This document shows positions 46,116 to 56,039 of a DNA stretch of 64,000 nucleotides, piece by piece. Below the pieces are notes generated by a model, which saw only the letters and a program-made list of their open reading frames with translations, was not told the origin of the DNA and ran no database searches. Every line of letters begins with the position of its first letter. Within the stretch, counting starts at the first letter, position 1. The DNA lies in assembly GCA_963717075.1 (NCBI GenBank), contig CAVQVI010000023.1, positions 86,348 to 150,347 on the forward strand, in the 5' to 3' direction. Made by a program: the position numbers and the translations under genes. Origin of the DNA: JBGOTP01 sp963717075. Its GTDB lineage: Bacteria > Acidobacteriota > Vicinamibacteria > Vicinamibacterales > CAVVIG01.

Positions 46116-48915
46116 CTATTTCGTCGGCACCTTGGCCTTCAGCTCCTCGAACCAGTTGAGCACGACCTGAATCTGCGGAGCGGCGGGCGCGCCGGCCTGC
46201 GTCTGCGCTGCGTCGATGAGCCCGAGAAAGCGCTGGCCATCCCGGCTGATATCGTACGGCCGTTCGAAAGGGGGCCGAGGTCCTGGAATGGTCGTGGCAC
46301 CGGCATGGCCTCGCTGAAGGTGAAGCTCGGTCGCGTGGTGACGCGGACAGCGTTCAATCGAGGACCCTGGCCCGGCGTGAACAAGAGCTCGGCGCCATCC
46401 GGCGACCACATCGGATGATGGCCGTCGTCGGCATTCTTGGAGATCTGATACTTCGCGCCGGTTGGCGGAAACGGCTGTACGTAGACCGCACTCGAGGTGC
46501 GTCCCTCCCGCGAGGCATAGGCCACCCAGCGCCCGTCCGGAGAAAACACGGCGCCGGTCAGCGTGGTGGCCGGCGACTCGACGGCATCGAAACGGGCGGC
46601 CTTTTTGTCTTTCAGCGAAAACACCCAGAGCGCCGTCGCCCCGCCCTTGCCGGCGTTGTACAGCAAGCGCTCGCCATCAGCGCCACCGCGGCCCACGATT
46701 CCGGAATGTGCGAGGCCCCCTCGTCGGCCTTCGTCAGCCGCTCCGCCGTCCCGGTGCCGTCCGCGCGCTGCCAGAAGATGCCCAGGTCCCCTTCGCGATC
46801 CGATTGGAACGCGACGCGCTGGCTGTCCGCGGACCAGACCGGAAACCGGTTGTGCCCTTGTCCTTCGAACGTCAGCCGTCGCATCGCGCTCGTCCCGGAC
46901 AGCTCATAGATCCAGATGCTGGCCTCTTTGCCGTCGTCGCTCCCGAACGCGATGCGCTTGCCGTCGGGAGACATGCGCGGCAGTTGGTAGGGGCCCGGCT
47001 GGATTTTCAGCAGTTCCGATCCGCCTTTGCGATCGAACAGGCCGAGACTCATCTGAGACGCCGACGTCGACACCGGGCCTGGCACGAACACGAGGGACCC
47101 GGTGCTGGAGACGCTGAACTGCGCGACCCCGGATGCCGATGCTGTGCCGATCTCCGGACGCCCTCGACGATGGGCACCGGTCCACCCGTGACCGCGAGAC
47201 GCGGCAGATCGAACGGCACGGCGAACAGGACGCCGCCAAGCGCGTACACGAGGTGCCCGGTCGGCAGATACCGGCCGTCGCTGCCGCCCGAGACGAGCGT
47301 TTTTCGTTCCGACGACTTCAACGACTGCACGACGATCTGCGCCTTGTCCCAGGTATCGGCCGTGGCACTGGCCGTGGCACCCGTGGCGATCGTGAACAGC
47401 ACCCACTCGCCACCCGGCAACACCTGAGGGCCGTACATCACCTCGCCGTCCTTGACGCTGACGAGCACCTCCGGCTGGCCGCCATTCGCCGAGACGCGCA
47501 TGATGCCTTTGCTGGCCTGACCGAAGACGATCCCGCCGGCGTCCCAGGTCATCCGCCAAACGGTTAGCGTCGGCCGGACAGATCGTGACCGCCGCTCCGC
47601 CGCTGACGGCGATCTTCTTGACCGCTCGGTCCACCTGCTGAATAGAAGGCGATGGACTGGCCGTCTGGTGAAAACACCGGGGCGATACGGCGCTCGGCGT
47701 CTGTTGTGTGCCGGGGATGGGCCTCGCCTCGAGGTCCGACATCGACCGCAGGTACAACTGGTTGTTGGCCACGTACACGAGCTGCGTGCCGTCCGGGGAG
47801 ACGGCCAGCATCTGGTTGTTCGACACTCGTGAACTGCTGACCCTCGCCGAGCGCGAGCGCGAAGCGCGTCACCGGCGATGAGGGCGCGGGTGGCCTGAGC
47901 GTCCATACGGCGGCGCCGACCATCGCGCTGGCGACGACGGCCGCGGCGACGACAGGAATGGCGCGCCTCCAGAGTGGACGCTGCGCGGCTGCCGATTGCG
48001 TGGCGACCGCGGTCGGCACGTCCTCCGGTGCGCCGTCTCGAACGCGCCCTCCAGCGCGAGGCGCACGTCGCCGATGTCGCGCATGCGCTGCCTTCGCGAT
48101 CCTTCTGCAGACACCGCGCGCAGCAGCCGACGGAGACGCCGGCGGGCGTTCGGCCGGCAGCGCGCTCCAGTCCGGCTCCGCTGCTGACGACCGACGGCGA
48201 GCGTGTCGGTGACGTCCTCGCCCTCGAACGCCCGCGTGCCCGTCAGCATCTCGAACAGCACGCAGCCGAACGCCCAGATGTCGGCGCGCTTGTCCACGGT
48301 CTTGCCGCGCGCCTGCTCCGGGACTCATGTACGCCGCCGTGCCGAGAATCATGCCCACGCCTGTCGTCATCGCGGGCGTCGTGATCGTCGGCGACATCGA
48401 CAGCGCTCGGCCGACCGCAGCGCCCGCTGCGCGGCTCCATCGCCTTCGCCAGCCCGAAGTCGAGCACCTTCACCGTGCCGTCGGCGCGCACCTTGATGTT
48501 CGCGGGCTTCAGATCGCGATGGATGATCCCCTGCTCGTGCGCCGCTTCGAGCGCCTCGGCGATCTGCTTCGCGATCGGCAGCGCCTCGTCGAGCGGGATC
48601 GCGCCGCGCGCGATCCGCTGCGACAGATCGTCGCCCTCGACGAGTTCCATCACGAGCGCGCGGACGCCGCCGGCTCTCTTCGAGGCCGTAGATGTGCGCG
48701 ATGTTCGGATGATTCAGCGAGGCGAGGGTCTTCGCTTCGCGCTGGAAGCGCGCGAGCCGGTCGGCGTCGCGCGCGAACGCCTCGGGCAGGATCTTGATCG
48801 CGACGTCGCGATCGAGCTTCGTGTCGCGCGCCCGATAGACCTCGCCCATGCCGCCTTCGCCGATCTGCGCGGTGATTTCGTAGACGCCGAGACGGGTGCC
48901 GGGAGTGAGGGCCAC
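46116..48915 (-). CDS. Ser/Thr protein kinase with C-terminal TolB-like propeller, paralog 1 (heavily frame-broken)
   Basis: A paralog of the intact gene at 49138-51870. It starts with GTG (48913-48915) and VYEITAQIGEGGMGEVYRAR, with the VAIK lysine in VAIKILPEAF. The pieces HRDLKPANIKV, DFGLAKAMEP, then MILGTAAYMSP and DIWAFGCVLFEMLTGTRAF show a full kinase domain. The tail carries PD40-type blades (SPDGRWVAYASREG, FSPDGQSIAF, VWSADSQRVAFQSD) and ends VVLNWFEELKAKVPTK. At least seven frame breaks occur, more than in any neighbour. It could be a decayed copy or a stretch of poor consensus made worse by the paralog next door. Confidence 0.75.
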
Positions 48916-49137
48916 AGGGAACGCAGTGATTATACGGGCCGAGACTCGAAAGAGGACGGATTACTCCTGAGTGAACGCGAGCGACTTCAGAGGAGAAATG
49001 CGACGATACTCGCGCCCGGACGCACGCCTACTTCGACGGCACGAGGCGCTTCAGTTTCTAACCCAGCTGAGGATCACTCGAAGCTCCGGCCTGACTCCGG
49101 TGTCATGAGCCCGCTTTGAGGGAGCCGGCCAACGTCC

Positions 49138-51870
49138 TCAGTTGCGCCGCAACGCCGCTGTCCAGTTCTGTACCAACGTGAGCGCTTGCGCGGTGTGCTG
49201 GTCGGACGTCCTCAGCACGAGGAACCGTTGGTCGTCTGGCGAGACGTCGTAAGAGTAGCCGCGCCCAGTGATGATGGGACCAAAAAGCGTCTTCGGCAGC
49301 CCGAACTGGAGGCCGTCTCCTGCTGCTGACACGTCGACGGACGTCAGGTTCAATTCCGAGATGAAGTACAACCCTTTCCCGTCTCTGCGCCAGCGCGGCA
49401 AAGTAGAGGCCCTGGCGACCAGCTGTCGCTTCCCGCCAGCAGGAAGCGCGTCGATGAAGATGCCCGGTCCGAGGTTGTCCCCAGCCAACGCCTGATAGGC
49501 CACCCATCGTCCGTCCGGTGAAATCTGGCCGTTCTGCGCTCCTCCCTCTGCGAACTGGGTCGCCCTTGTTTCTGTCCGTGGCGCCTGGTTCGTCAGGGGT
49601 AGGGTCCACAGACCGCTACCAGAGTAGAGTAGCGTTCTCCCATCCGGTGATACGCTCTCCGGTCGCACGTTGGCAGTGTTGACGCTGATAAGCTGCTCCG
49701 CCCCGGCGCCGGTGGAGGGCTTACGAGCGAGTGCCACACCGGAATCGAGCGGTACGGTATAGATGACGCTGCCACCGTCGGGCGACCAGACTGCATAGTT
49801 TCCGGCTGCCGGTTCACCGAGGGTCAGTCGCGTCCTCAGCCCGCGCGCCAGCTCGAACCGCCAAATGTCCCGACGCTTACGCCCTTCGTCCGTGATGCCG
49901 ACCGTTGCGAACTCCCCGTTGGGGGAGAGAAAGACCCCTTGAGCATCGCCGACCTCGCCAACGGTCGTGAGAGGCGTGCCTGTGCGACCGATCCATGCGA
50001 GGCTGAAGGCGGCGTTCGCGCCGCCCCCCTGGTAGACCAACGTGCCGTCGTCTGACGCGCTGAATACGCCACGCGGCTCACCAACGAGCATCTGGACGCC
50101 ATCAGTCACCGGAACGGCCTCTCCGGACACGCGCAGACGCCTCACGTCGAAGGGCTGGGCCATGAGCGTGCCCTGGCGCAGAAACAGAATGTGACCCTCC
50201 GCATAGATGGCGTTGGACGCTGCGTTGGTCACCACCTGTGAGGTCTCCGCGTCGATTGAGCCGACCCGGACCTGATTCAGCCCTGCAACCCAGTACAGGA
50301 AGTGCCGGCCATCTGGCAGGAACGATGGTGATTTGTGAGCGCCCTCTTGACTCGCTTGGTGGCGCGCGGTCACTGGCTTCGCCATGCCTCCGGCGGTAGG
50401 TATTGCGCTGATCACTTCGTTCGCAGAGTCGAACACGATGTAGCCGTTCCTCCCCCAGCTCGCTCCACGCACGAAAATCGCATCAACCACGGGCACCGGT
50501 GGTCCGCCTGCCACGGCAACCCTCATGATGGTCTCTCGGGCGATGAACCCAAGGGAAAGGCTGTCTGGGGCCCAGAAGGGGAACCGCGCCAGGTTCGTTC
50601 CTTCGATCGCCCTGGCCGTCAACGAGTCGAGCGAGCGAACCCACAACTGCGTCCGGCCATCCGGCGAGCGCACGACGAAGGCCAGCATCCGCCCATTGGG
50701 AGAGATGACGGCGGGACCCGTCACGACGTTGAAATCGAAGACCGTGTTTTGGGGCGGCATGATCGTAGATCGGATCATGATGCCCGCGAGCGGCGCAGGT
50801 GGCGTCACACGCCAGGCAGCCACGCCCGCAAGTACGGCGCCGAGGGCGACACCGGTGGCGAGGGGCAGCGCGCGTGTCAACCGGGGGCGTGCCAAGGTCA
50901 CGGGTGCGACGGCTGCCTCGCGGGACGCCGAGTCTAGACTGGCGAGATGACGCAACGCGAAGAGGGCGCTCGCGATGTCGCCCACGCGATCTTTGCGGTT
51001 CTTGACGAGGCAACCTTGTAGGAGCGCACGAATCGCTGGCGGCACGGTCGCGGGTACGCGACTCCAGTCCGGCTCCTTCATGAGGACTGCGGCGAGCGTA
51101 TCCGAGACATCGTCCGCCTCGAACGGGCGTCGACCCGTGAGCATTTCATAAAGCACAGCACCGAACGACCAGATGTCGCTCCGCTTGTCGGCGGGGCGTC
51201 CCTTCGCCTGCTCCGGACTCATGTACGCGGCAGTACCCAGAATCATCCCCGCCTGTGTCATCGCGGGCGTCGTGATGGTCGGCGACTGTGACAGCCCCGG
51301 CGGGTCGTAGGCCCGACCTCCAGCGTCTGCCGTTCCGGAGGCCCGACCTCCAGCGTCCGCCGTTCCGTAGGCCCGACCTTCAGGTCGGGCGTCCATCGCT
51401 TTCGCGAGGCCGAAGTCCAGCACCTTCACCGTGCCGTCACTCCGCACCTTGATGTTCGCAGGCTTGAGATCGCGGTGAATGATCCCCTGCTCGTGCGCCG
51501 CTTCGAGTGCCTCGGCAATCTGCTTCGCGATGGGGAGTGCTTCATCGACCGGAATTGCTCCGCGCGCGATGCGCTGCGACAGATCGTCGCCCTCGACGAG
51601 TTCCATCACGAGCGCGTGAACGTCACCCGCCTGTTCGAGCCCGTGAATGATCGCGATGTTAGGATGATTCAGCGAGGCGAGGGTCTTGGCTTCACGCTGG
51701 AAGCGCGCGAGCCGCTCGGCATCGTGCGCGAACGCCTCGGGCAGGATTTTGATCGCGACGTCTCGGTCCAGCTTGGTATCGCGGGCCCGGTATACCTGGC
51801 CCATCCCGCCCTCGCCGATCTGGGCGGTGATTTCGTAAACGCCGAGACGGAAGCCGGGGGTGAGGGCCAC
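49138..51870 (-). CDS. Ser/Thr protein kinase with TM helix and TolB-like propeller, paralog 2 (intact)
   Basis: An intact 910-aa receptor-like kinase. The GTG start at 51870 leads into VYEITAQIGEGGMGQVYRAR (Gly loop) and VAIKILPEAF. Next are HRDLKPANIKV and DFGLAKAMDA, an activation loop with an unusual insert, then GTAAYMSPEQAKG and DIWSFGAVLYEMLTGRRPF. A TM helix (LPLATGVALGAVLAGVAAW) near residue 345 separates the kinase from a long propeller with PD40 repeats (LSPNGEFATVG, WSPDGGSVIYTVP, ISPDGRWVAYQAL). It ends ALTLVQNWTAALRRN. It starts 1 bp after the HEPN stop and is likely co-transcribed with HEPN/MNT. Confidence 0.9.
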   Translation of the reverse strand: MALTPGFRLGVYEITAQIGEGGMGQVYRARDTKLDRDVAIKILPEAFAHDAERLARFQREAKTLASLNHPNIAIIHGLEQAGDVHALVMELVEGDDLSQRIARGAIPVDEALPIAKQIAEALEAAHEQGIIHRDLKPANIKVRSDGTVKVLDFGLAKAMDARPEGRAYGTADAGGRASGTADAGGRAYDPPGLSQSPTITTPAMTQAGMILGTAAYMSPEQAKGRPADKRSDIWSFGAVLYEMLTGRRPFEADDVSDTLAAVLMKEPDWSRVPATVPPAIRALLQGCLVKNRKDRVGDIASALFALRHLASLDSASREAAVAPVTLARPRLTRALPLATGVALGAVLAGVAAWRVTPPAPLAGIMIRSTIMPPQNTVFDFNVVTGPAVISPNGRMLAFVVRSPDGRTQLWVRSLDSLTARAIEGTNLARFPFWAPDSLSLGFIARETIMRVAVAGGPPVPVVDAIFVRGASWGRNGYIVFDSANEVISAIPTAGGMAKPVTARHQASQEGAHKSPSFLPDGRHFLYWVAGLNQVRVGSIDAETSQVVTNAASNAIYAEGHILFLRQGTLMAQPFDVRRLRVSGEAVPVTDGVQMLVGEPRGVFSASDDGTLVYQGGGANAAFSLAWIGRTGTPLTTVGEVGDAQGVFLSPNGEFATVGITDEGRKRRDIWRFELARGLRTRLTLGEPAAGNYAVWSPDGGSVIYTVPLDSGVALARKPSTGAGAEQLISVNTANVRPESVSPDGRTLLYSGSGLWTLPLTNQAPRTETRATQFAEGGAQNGQISPDGRWVAYQALAGDNLGPGIFIDALPAGGKRQLVARASTLPRWRRDGKGLYFISELNLTSVDVSAAGDGLQFGLPKTLFGPIITGRGYSYDVSPDDQRFLVLRTSDQHTAQALTLVQNWTAALRRN
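51301..51390. repeat. Palindromic/tandem repeat insert within kinase activation loop
   Basis: Three roughly 30-bp units starting GTAGGCCCGACC or GGAGGCCCGACC follow one another; the last is the palindrome GCCCGACCTTCAGGTCGGGC (51371-51390), the same element as at 18165-18349. The units are read in frame as a repeated GTADAGGRA-type peptide between the DFG motif and the SPTITTPAMT segment. The paralog at 46116-48915 lacks this array. Confidence 0.8.
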
Positions 51871-51871
51871 C

Positions 51872-52285
51872 TCAGGGCTCGAACGACGCGGTGACGATGC
51901 CGCTTGCCCACGAGACGACGGCTATGGCCATCGCGACCGCCTTCTCGTAGTCTTCGACGAGGACGGGCTCGGACGGTCCAGGATAACGTGCAGCGACGGC
52001 GTAGTCAGTCAACGCGGACGCTTCTTGCACGTCTGCAGGAATGTCGAATCCCAAGTCCGCCAGCATCGTAATCAGTTCGCTGATGGCATGCGTCCGAGGC
52101 ACCTGCACGCCCCTCGAGACCAGCAGGGCTTTGAGGGCCTTCTCCACGGCCTGCTGCGCATCGAAGCACGCGTCCTCGAAAAGCACGTCGGGGGTCACCT
52201 GACCCTGCGACGACCTGGCGAGATTGCTCCGCGCCCGACGCAACCACTCGCGCGGATCCCCGGGGCTCCCGCTCTCAAGCGGCAT
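51872..52285 (-). CDS. HEPN domain protein
   Basis: A 137-aa helical protein. EWLRRARSNLARSSQ precedes a HEPN core: CFDAQQAVEKALKALLVSRG (the usual QQAxEK-x-LKALL) and THAISELITMLADLGFDI. HEPN proteins paired with MNT nucleotidyltransferases form toxin-antitoxin modules; the HEPN partner acts as RNase and is silenced by AMPylation. The catalytic R-x4-H motif is not obvious here. It overlaps the MNT gene by 11 bp and stops 1 bp before the kinase start. Confidence 0.8.
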   Translation of the reverse strand: MPLESGSPGDPREWLRRARSNLARSSQGQVTPDVLFEDACFDAQQAVEKALKALLVSRGVQVPRTHAISELITMLADLGFDIPADVQEASALTDYAVAARYPGPSEPVLVEDYEKAVAMAIAVVSWASGIVTASFEP

Positions 52286-52580
52286 ACACTTCCCGGCCTT
52301 CACGCATGGCCGGGCCGACGATGGTACCCACCCCATTCTTGAGAGACTCGACGTCCTCCGGGGTCACGACCACCACGTCAACCGAGGCCCGAATACCGAC
52401 AAGGGCACGATAGATGGTCTGGGCCAGCCGTCGCCGGCTCGTGACGCCGCGCTTGATCACGAGAAAGTCCAGGTCGCTGTGTGGACCGGCCGTGCCGCGC
52501 GCGGCCGATCCGAAGAGGATCACGCGATCCGGTTTGGCCACGGCCACGATGCGCTCGAGGGCCGCTTCAAGAGTCGTCAT
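52275..52580 (-). CDS. MNT-type nucleotidyltransferase
   Basis: A 101-aa minimal nucleotidyltransferase. It has VILFGSAARGTAGPHSDLDF, the GS-x2-RG-x5-SD-x-D motif with both catalytic aspartates, then SVDVVVVTPEDVESL (third Asp in VDVVV). In MNT-HEPN modules this enzyme AMPylates the HEPN partner. The ATG at 52580 avoids the long upstream extension. It overlaps the HEPN start by 11 bp. Confidence 0.85.
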   Translation of the reverse strand: MTTLEAALERIVAVAKPDRVILFGSAARGTAGPHSDLDFLVIKRGVTSRRRLAQTIYRALVGIRASVDVVVVTPEDVESLKNGVGTIVGPAMREGREVYAA

Positions 52581-52777
52581 GCGGTCACTATACTGCGAGT
52601 CCGGGTCACTGGTCGGCCCGTCGTCCAGCGATGCCACCGAGGTAGCCACGGACGACGTTGTGGCGCATACGAGTTGATGCCTACCGGGCGTTGAGAAAAC
52701 GTCGGCGCGTGGTCATCATTTATTCCCGCCAACCCTCTGTCTTGACGATCCCCAGACATGGTCATATCATCGTGACC

Positions 52778-53008
52778 ATGGAGAAGAAGCGGACGATTGC
52801 CGCCGGACAATTCAAGGCCGAATGCCTGTCCCTGCTCGACAGAGTCGCCGAGACCGGCGAGGCCTACGTCGTCACGAAGCGGGGCCGTCCGGTGGCTGAA
52901 GTCGTTCCGATTCGCAAACGCGCCCGGCCGCGGCCGCTTCGAGGCAGCGTCACAATCCTCGGCGACATCGTCGGCCCGGTGCTGGACACCTGGGACGTGG
53001 AACGCTGA
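52778..53008 (+). CDS. Phd/YefM-type antitoxin
   Basis: A 76-aa antitoxin. AAGQFKAECLSLLDRVAETG and EAYVVTKRGRPVAEVVPI match the Phd DNA-binding domain, followed by a C-terminal toxin-binding tail (SVTILGDIVGPVLDTWD). The ATG at 52778 or the in-frame GTG at 52772 fits. The PIN toxin starts 3 bp downstream. The gene diverges from the MNT gene with 197 bp between the starts, room for two promoters. Confidence 0.85.
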   Translation: MEKKRTIAAGQFKAECLSLLDRVAETGEAYVVTKRGRPVAEVVPIRKRARPRPLRGSVTILGDIVGPVLDTWDVER

Positions 53009-53011
53009 CCG

Positions 53012-53398
53012 GTGATCGTCCTCGACACACATGCCTGGATCTGGTGGGTGAGCGATCCGGCGCGTCTTGGGAACAAGGGGCGGCGGGACATCGAACACGC
53101 GCGAACGATTGGCATCCCGGCCATTTGCTGTCTCGAGGTGTCGGTGCTCGCGGCCCGCGGCCGCATCCGCCTCGACCGGCCGACGCTCGAGTGGATACAC
53201 GACACGCTGGCGCTTCCTCGCGTCGAGCTGCTGCCGCTCACGCCGGCCATCGCCGTCAAGGCCGCGGAGCTTCCTGCGATGTTCCCTGGAGACCCAGCGG
53301 ATCGGCTGATTGCGGCAACGGCCGTGCTCGAATCCGCCGCGATCGTCACGAAGGACGGCAGGATTCGCGGATTCGCCGGCGTGCGCACCGTCTGGTAG
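53012..53398 (+). CDS. PIN-domain toxin (VapC-like)
   Basis: A 128-aa PIN RNase. It begins at GTG 53012 with VLDTHAWIWWVSDPARLG (first catalytic Asp). The conserved Glu is in ICCLEVSVLAARGRI, and the third and fourth acids are in FPGDPADRLIAATAVLESA and TKDGRI. It is paired with the upstream Phd-type antitoxin. The motif set DTHxWxWW with GDPxDRLIAATA is typical of the VapC group. Confidence 0.88.
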   Translation: MIVLDTHAWIWWVSDPARLGNKGRRDIEHARTIGIPAICCLEVSVLAARGRIRLDRPTLEWIHDTLALPRVELLPLTPAIAVKAAELPAMFPGDPADRLIAATAVLESAAIVTKDGRIRGFAGVRTVW

Positions 53399-53730
53399 GG
53401 CCTATTTCTTCAGCCCCGCCACTCGACGGTTTTTGGTAAAGTCCCGGGCGACCTCCGGCGTTGAGTTCGATCGAGAAGAGCAGACGATCGCCCTTCGTAG
53501 ACAAGGTGGATAGGCGTACTTCCGGTCGAACGTGAATCGCCGAGGCGGGCCGGTGGACGTATCGAGGAGGGAGATGTCCGTGCGGTGTGACTGCGGATCG
53601 ACACGATCCCCGGCCGCCTGCTTCCCATCCGGAGACAGCTCGATGTGGTTGTAACCGCCCGGTTCACCAAGCCACGCGGCCGGCTTGCCGGTTCGATCGA
53701 CCCAGTCGAGCTGGCGCTGTGATTCGCCCG
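53395..53730 (-). pseudogene. TolB-like propeller fragment of a kinase-type protein
   Basis: A minus-strand piece reads RQLDWVDRTGKPAAWLGEPG, GYNHIELSPDGKQAAGDRVD and FTFDRKYAYPP, then after a frame break GDRLLFSIELNAGGRPGLYQ and KPSSGGAEEI. These are PD40 blades like those in the two kinases nearby (a D-R-T-G-K opening plus SPDGK). No kinase domain is present, and both ends are missing, so it is the remnant of a third paralog. It slightly overlaps the PIN gene end. Confidence 0.6.
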
Positions 53731-53892
53731 CCGAGCCGTCGGTGCAGGCAGCGCGGGAGCACCGATGCCTCGAGGAGATCGTCCAGAGGCTTCAAGAAAA
53801 TGGCCGCCATGGATAGTTGGGTAATCTTCGCTCCCAGTCGAGCCGCGAAGTCTGCGGGATTCTGGAAGCGGAAGGGCTCTCAGACGTTCGCT

Positions 53893-55500
53893 TCAGACCC
53901 GCTGACGGACGATGACCACCGTCAGGTCATCCGCCTGCGGTGCGCCCGCGGTAAACTCGCGCACGTCGCGGAGCAACCGCTCGAGTACGACAGCCGGTTC
54001 CTGTCCATGGGCGTCCTGCACGCTGGCGATGAAGCGTTCGCGCCCGAACTCCTCGTCGCCCGTGCTCCGCGCCTCCGTGACGCCGTCGCTGCAGACGACG
54101 ACGACGTCGCCAGGCGCGAGCGCGACGATGCCCGATTCATAGGCGACATTGGGAAAGAGGCCCAGCACGAGGCCACCCGCCTCGAGTGACAGGACGGAGT
54201 CCCGAGTCACGAGGGCGGGCGGCTCGTGGCCGGCGCTGCTGTAATGAAGCGACCCGTCCGGCGATAACACGCCATAGAACATCGTCGCGAACCGCGACTG
54301 GATCGCGCGGCGGAGCAGCCCCGCATTGATGCGCGCGAGCGCGGCGGCCGGGTCGGTGGTTGAGGTGGCCTGCGCCGCGGCGAGGCTCTGCACCGCGGTC
54401 GCGAGGAGCGCGGCTGGTGGGCCCTTCCCTGCCACGTCGCCCAATGAAAACACGAATCGCCCGTCGTCGAGATCCAGATAGTCGAAGAAATCACCCCCGA
54501 TCGTCCGGCACGCGATGGACGTCGCCGCGAGATCGAAGGTCGGCCCGCTGTACTCCGGCCTCGGCAGGAGTCCCTGCTGAATCTCGCGGGCGATGTTGAG
54601 GTCGTGGTCGAGCCGCGCCTTGTCAGCCGCTTCGCTGTACAGCCGCGCGCTCTCGATCGCCAACGCGGCCTCGGTGGCAAAGGCTTCCAGGGCTTCCTGG
54701 GTCCCGTGCGACAGCAGCGTGCCGCGCTGCCGTCCGTCCAGGTACAGCACGCCGATCACGCGCTCCTGCTCCGGGCCGCCGGCCTTCGTGACGTGGTGCA
54801 CCTGCAGCGGCGCGCACAGGACGTGGCGAATGCCCAACGCGATGGTCCCCAGATGGCCGCCCACCTCGCTGTCGTCGGCCAAATCGCCGACGACGCGCGT
54901 CCGCCCTGAGTGGAAGACCTGCTCGGGAACCTTCCGGCTGGTCTCGAATACCTGACCGGCCAGCGTGGTGTGGTCTTTCGTCCGTGCGACTTTGAACTCG
55001 AGGGCGCCGCCCGCGTCCGCCAGCATGACGAATCCGCGATCGGCGCCCGTCACATCAATCGCAAGATCGATCACGGTCGTCAGCACTTCATCGACGACCC
55101 GGCCGGATCCGAGCGCGCGCAGGCCGTCGAGTAGCGCCGCCAGCTGCCGGAAGTCGGGCGCGCCGGAGCCGCTCACGTCCGGCAGGAGGCCCGAGGACTC
55201 GGGCTCGGTCAGGAAGAGCAGTTCCGTCGCATCCACGCGCCCGAGACGGATGCAGTCGCCGTGCACCATCACGCGTTCCGCGATCGGCTCGTTGTTGACG
55301 AAGGTGCCGCAGCGCGACCCCCGATCGCGGAGAATGAACGCTCCGCCGACGTGTGCAATGTCGGCATGGTCGCGCGAGACGTCGGTGTTCAACACCCGCA
55401 GATCGCAGCCGCTGCCGCGGCCGATCGTGAAGAGCGGCTTGTCGAGGGGCACGACTCGCCGCCCGCGGGTGTCGGTGACCTGGAGTCGTGCGTCCATCAA
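53893..55500 (-). CDS. FHA-GAF-PP2C (SpoIIE-type) phosphatase
   Basis: An intact 535-aa cytoplasmic signalling protein. The FHA domain (residues about 15-95) has LFTIGRGSGCDLRVLN with DVSRDHADIAHVGG, which binds phosphothreonine. A GAF domain follows (about 120-290, with IGVLYLDGRQ). The C-terminal PPM/SpoIIE phosphatase has LARPEYSG-type linker, RTIGGDFFDYLDLDDGRFV, SLGDVAGKGPPAALLATAV and SDGVTEARS. It would dephosphorylate a STAS antagonist, and a STAS gene lies 540 bp upstream on the same strand. Confidence 0.88.
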   Translation of the reverse strand: MMDARLQVTDTRGRRVVPLDKPLFTIGRGSGCDLRVLNTDVSRDHADIAHVGGAFILRDRGSRCGTFVNNEPIAERVMVHGDCIRLGRVDATELLFLTEPESSGLLPDVSGSGAPDFRQLAALLDGLRALGSGRVVDEVLTTVIDLAIDVTGADRGFVMLADAGGALEFKVARTKDHTTLAGQVFETSRKVPEQVFHSGRTRVVGDLADDSEVGGHLGTIALGIRHVLCAPLQVHHVTKAGGPEQERVIGVLYLDGRQRGTLLSHGTQEALEAFATEAALAIESARLYSEAADKARLDHDLNIAREIQQGLLPRPEYSGPTFDLAATSIACRTIGGDFFDYLDLDDGRFVFSLGDVAGKGPPAALLATAVQSLAAAQATSTTDPAAALARINAGLLRRAIQSRFATMFYGVLSPDGSLHYSSAGHEPPALVTRDSVLSLEAGGLVLGLFPNVAYESGIVALAPGDVVVVCSDGVTEARSTGDEEFGRERFIASVQDAHGQEPAVVLERLLRDVREFTAGAPQADDLTVVIVRQRV

Positions 55501-55539
55501 TCCGTTCGCTCGTCGATCGGTCGATGCGTCAATGTCGCC

Positions 55540-55969
55540 TCACACCGGCTTCGCTTTCATGAGGCCGGTCTGCACCAGGATGCCGGTGAAGTCGTAGACG
55601 GATCGAAATCGCGCGATCTTCCCGTCTCGCAGCCCGTAGACGAAGACCGCGGGCACGCGAAAGGCCTTGCCTGTCGGCGGGCAGGCCCATGAAGCCCCCC
55701 GTGTCGGTGCCCGACGCCGTGCCGACCTCGACGATGCGATCGCCGTCGACGACGAGCTCGTCGATCTCGAGCGCGCAATCAGGAAAGCCGTCGAACCAGG
55801 CGCGGTAGACACGCTCGATGGCGTCGCGCCCGATGACCTGTCCGGCCATGGGACTCTGCAGGATGCAATCGTCGGTGTGATCGGCGGCGAGCGCCCCCGC
55901 ATCGTGGCGACGCCAAGCGTCGCCGCGGCGAGAGAACAGGGCGACGATCTCGTCGCGCGTCATGACCAT
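55540..55969 (-). CDS. SnoaL-like (NTF2-fold) protein (frameshifted)
   Basis: About 142 aa. The N-terminus reads MTRDEIVALFSRRGDAWRRH, DAGALAADHTDDCILQSPMA and IERVYRAWFDGFPDCALEID; after a break near 55680 it continues GKAFRVPAVFVYGLRDGKIA and FRSVYDFTGILVQTGLM. This is the SnoaL-2/ketosteroid-isomerase-like polyketide cyclase fold. No substrate can be named. It lies between the STAS and FHA-phosphatase genes on the same strand. Confidence 0.75.
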
Positions 55970-56039
55970 GGCAGTCTCCCTCGGCGTTGCGCCGCCGCCC
56001 GCGCGTGAGGACGGATCCTGTTCGTGGGCCCCGCTCCGA

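Noticed and set aside
49103..49609. Separate gene of 168 codons within the end of the intact kinase
   Set aside because: It lies in another frame of the same strand inside the propeller coding sequence and has no motif of its own.
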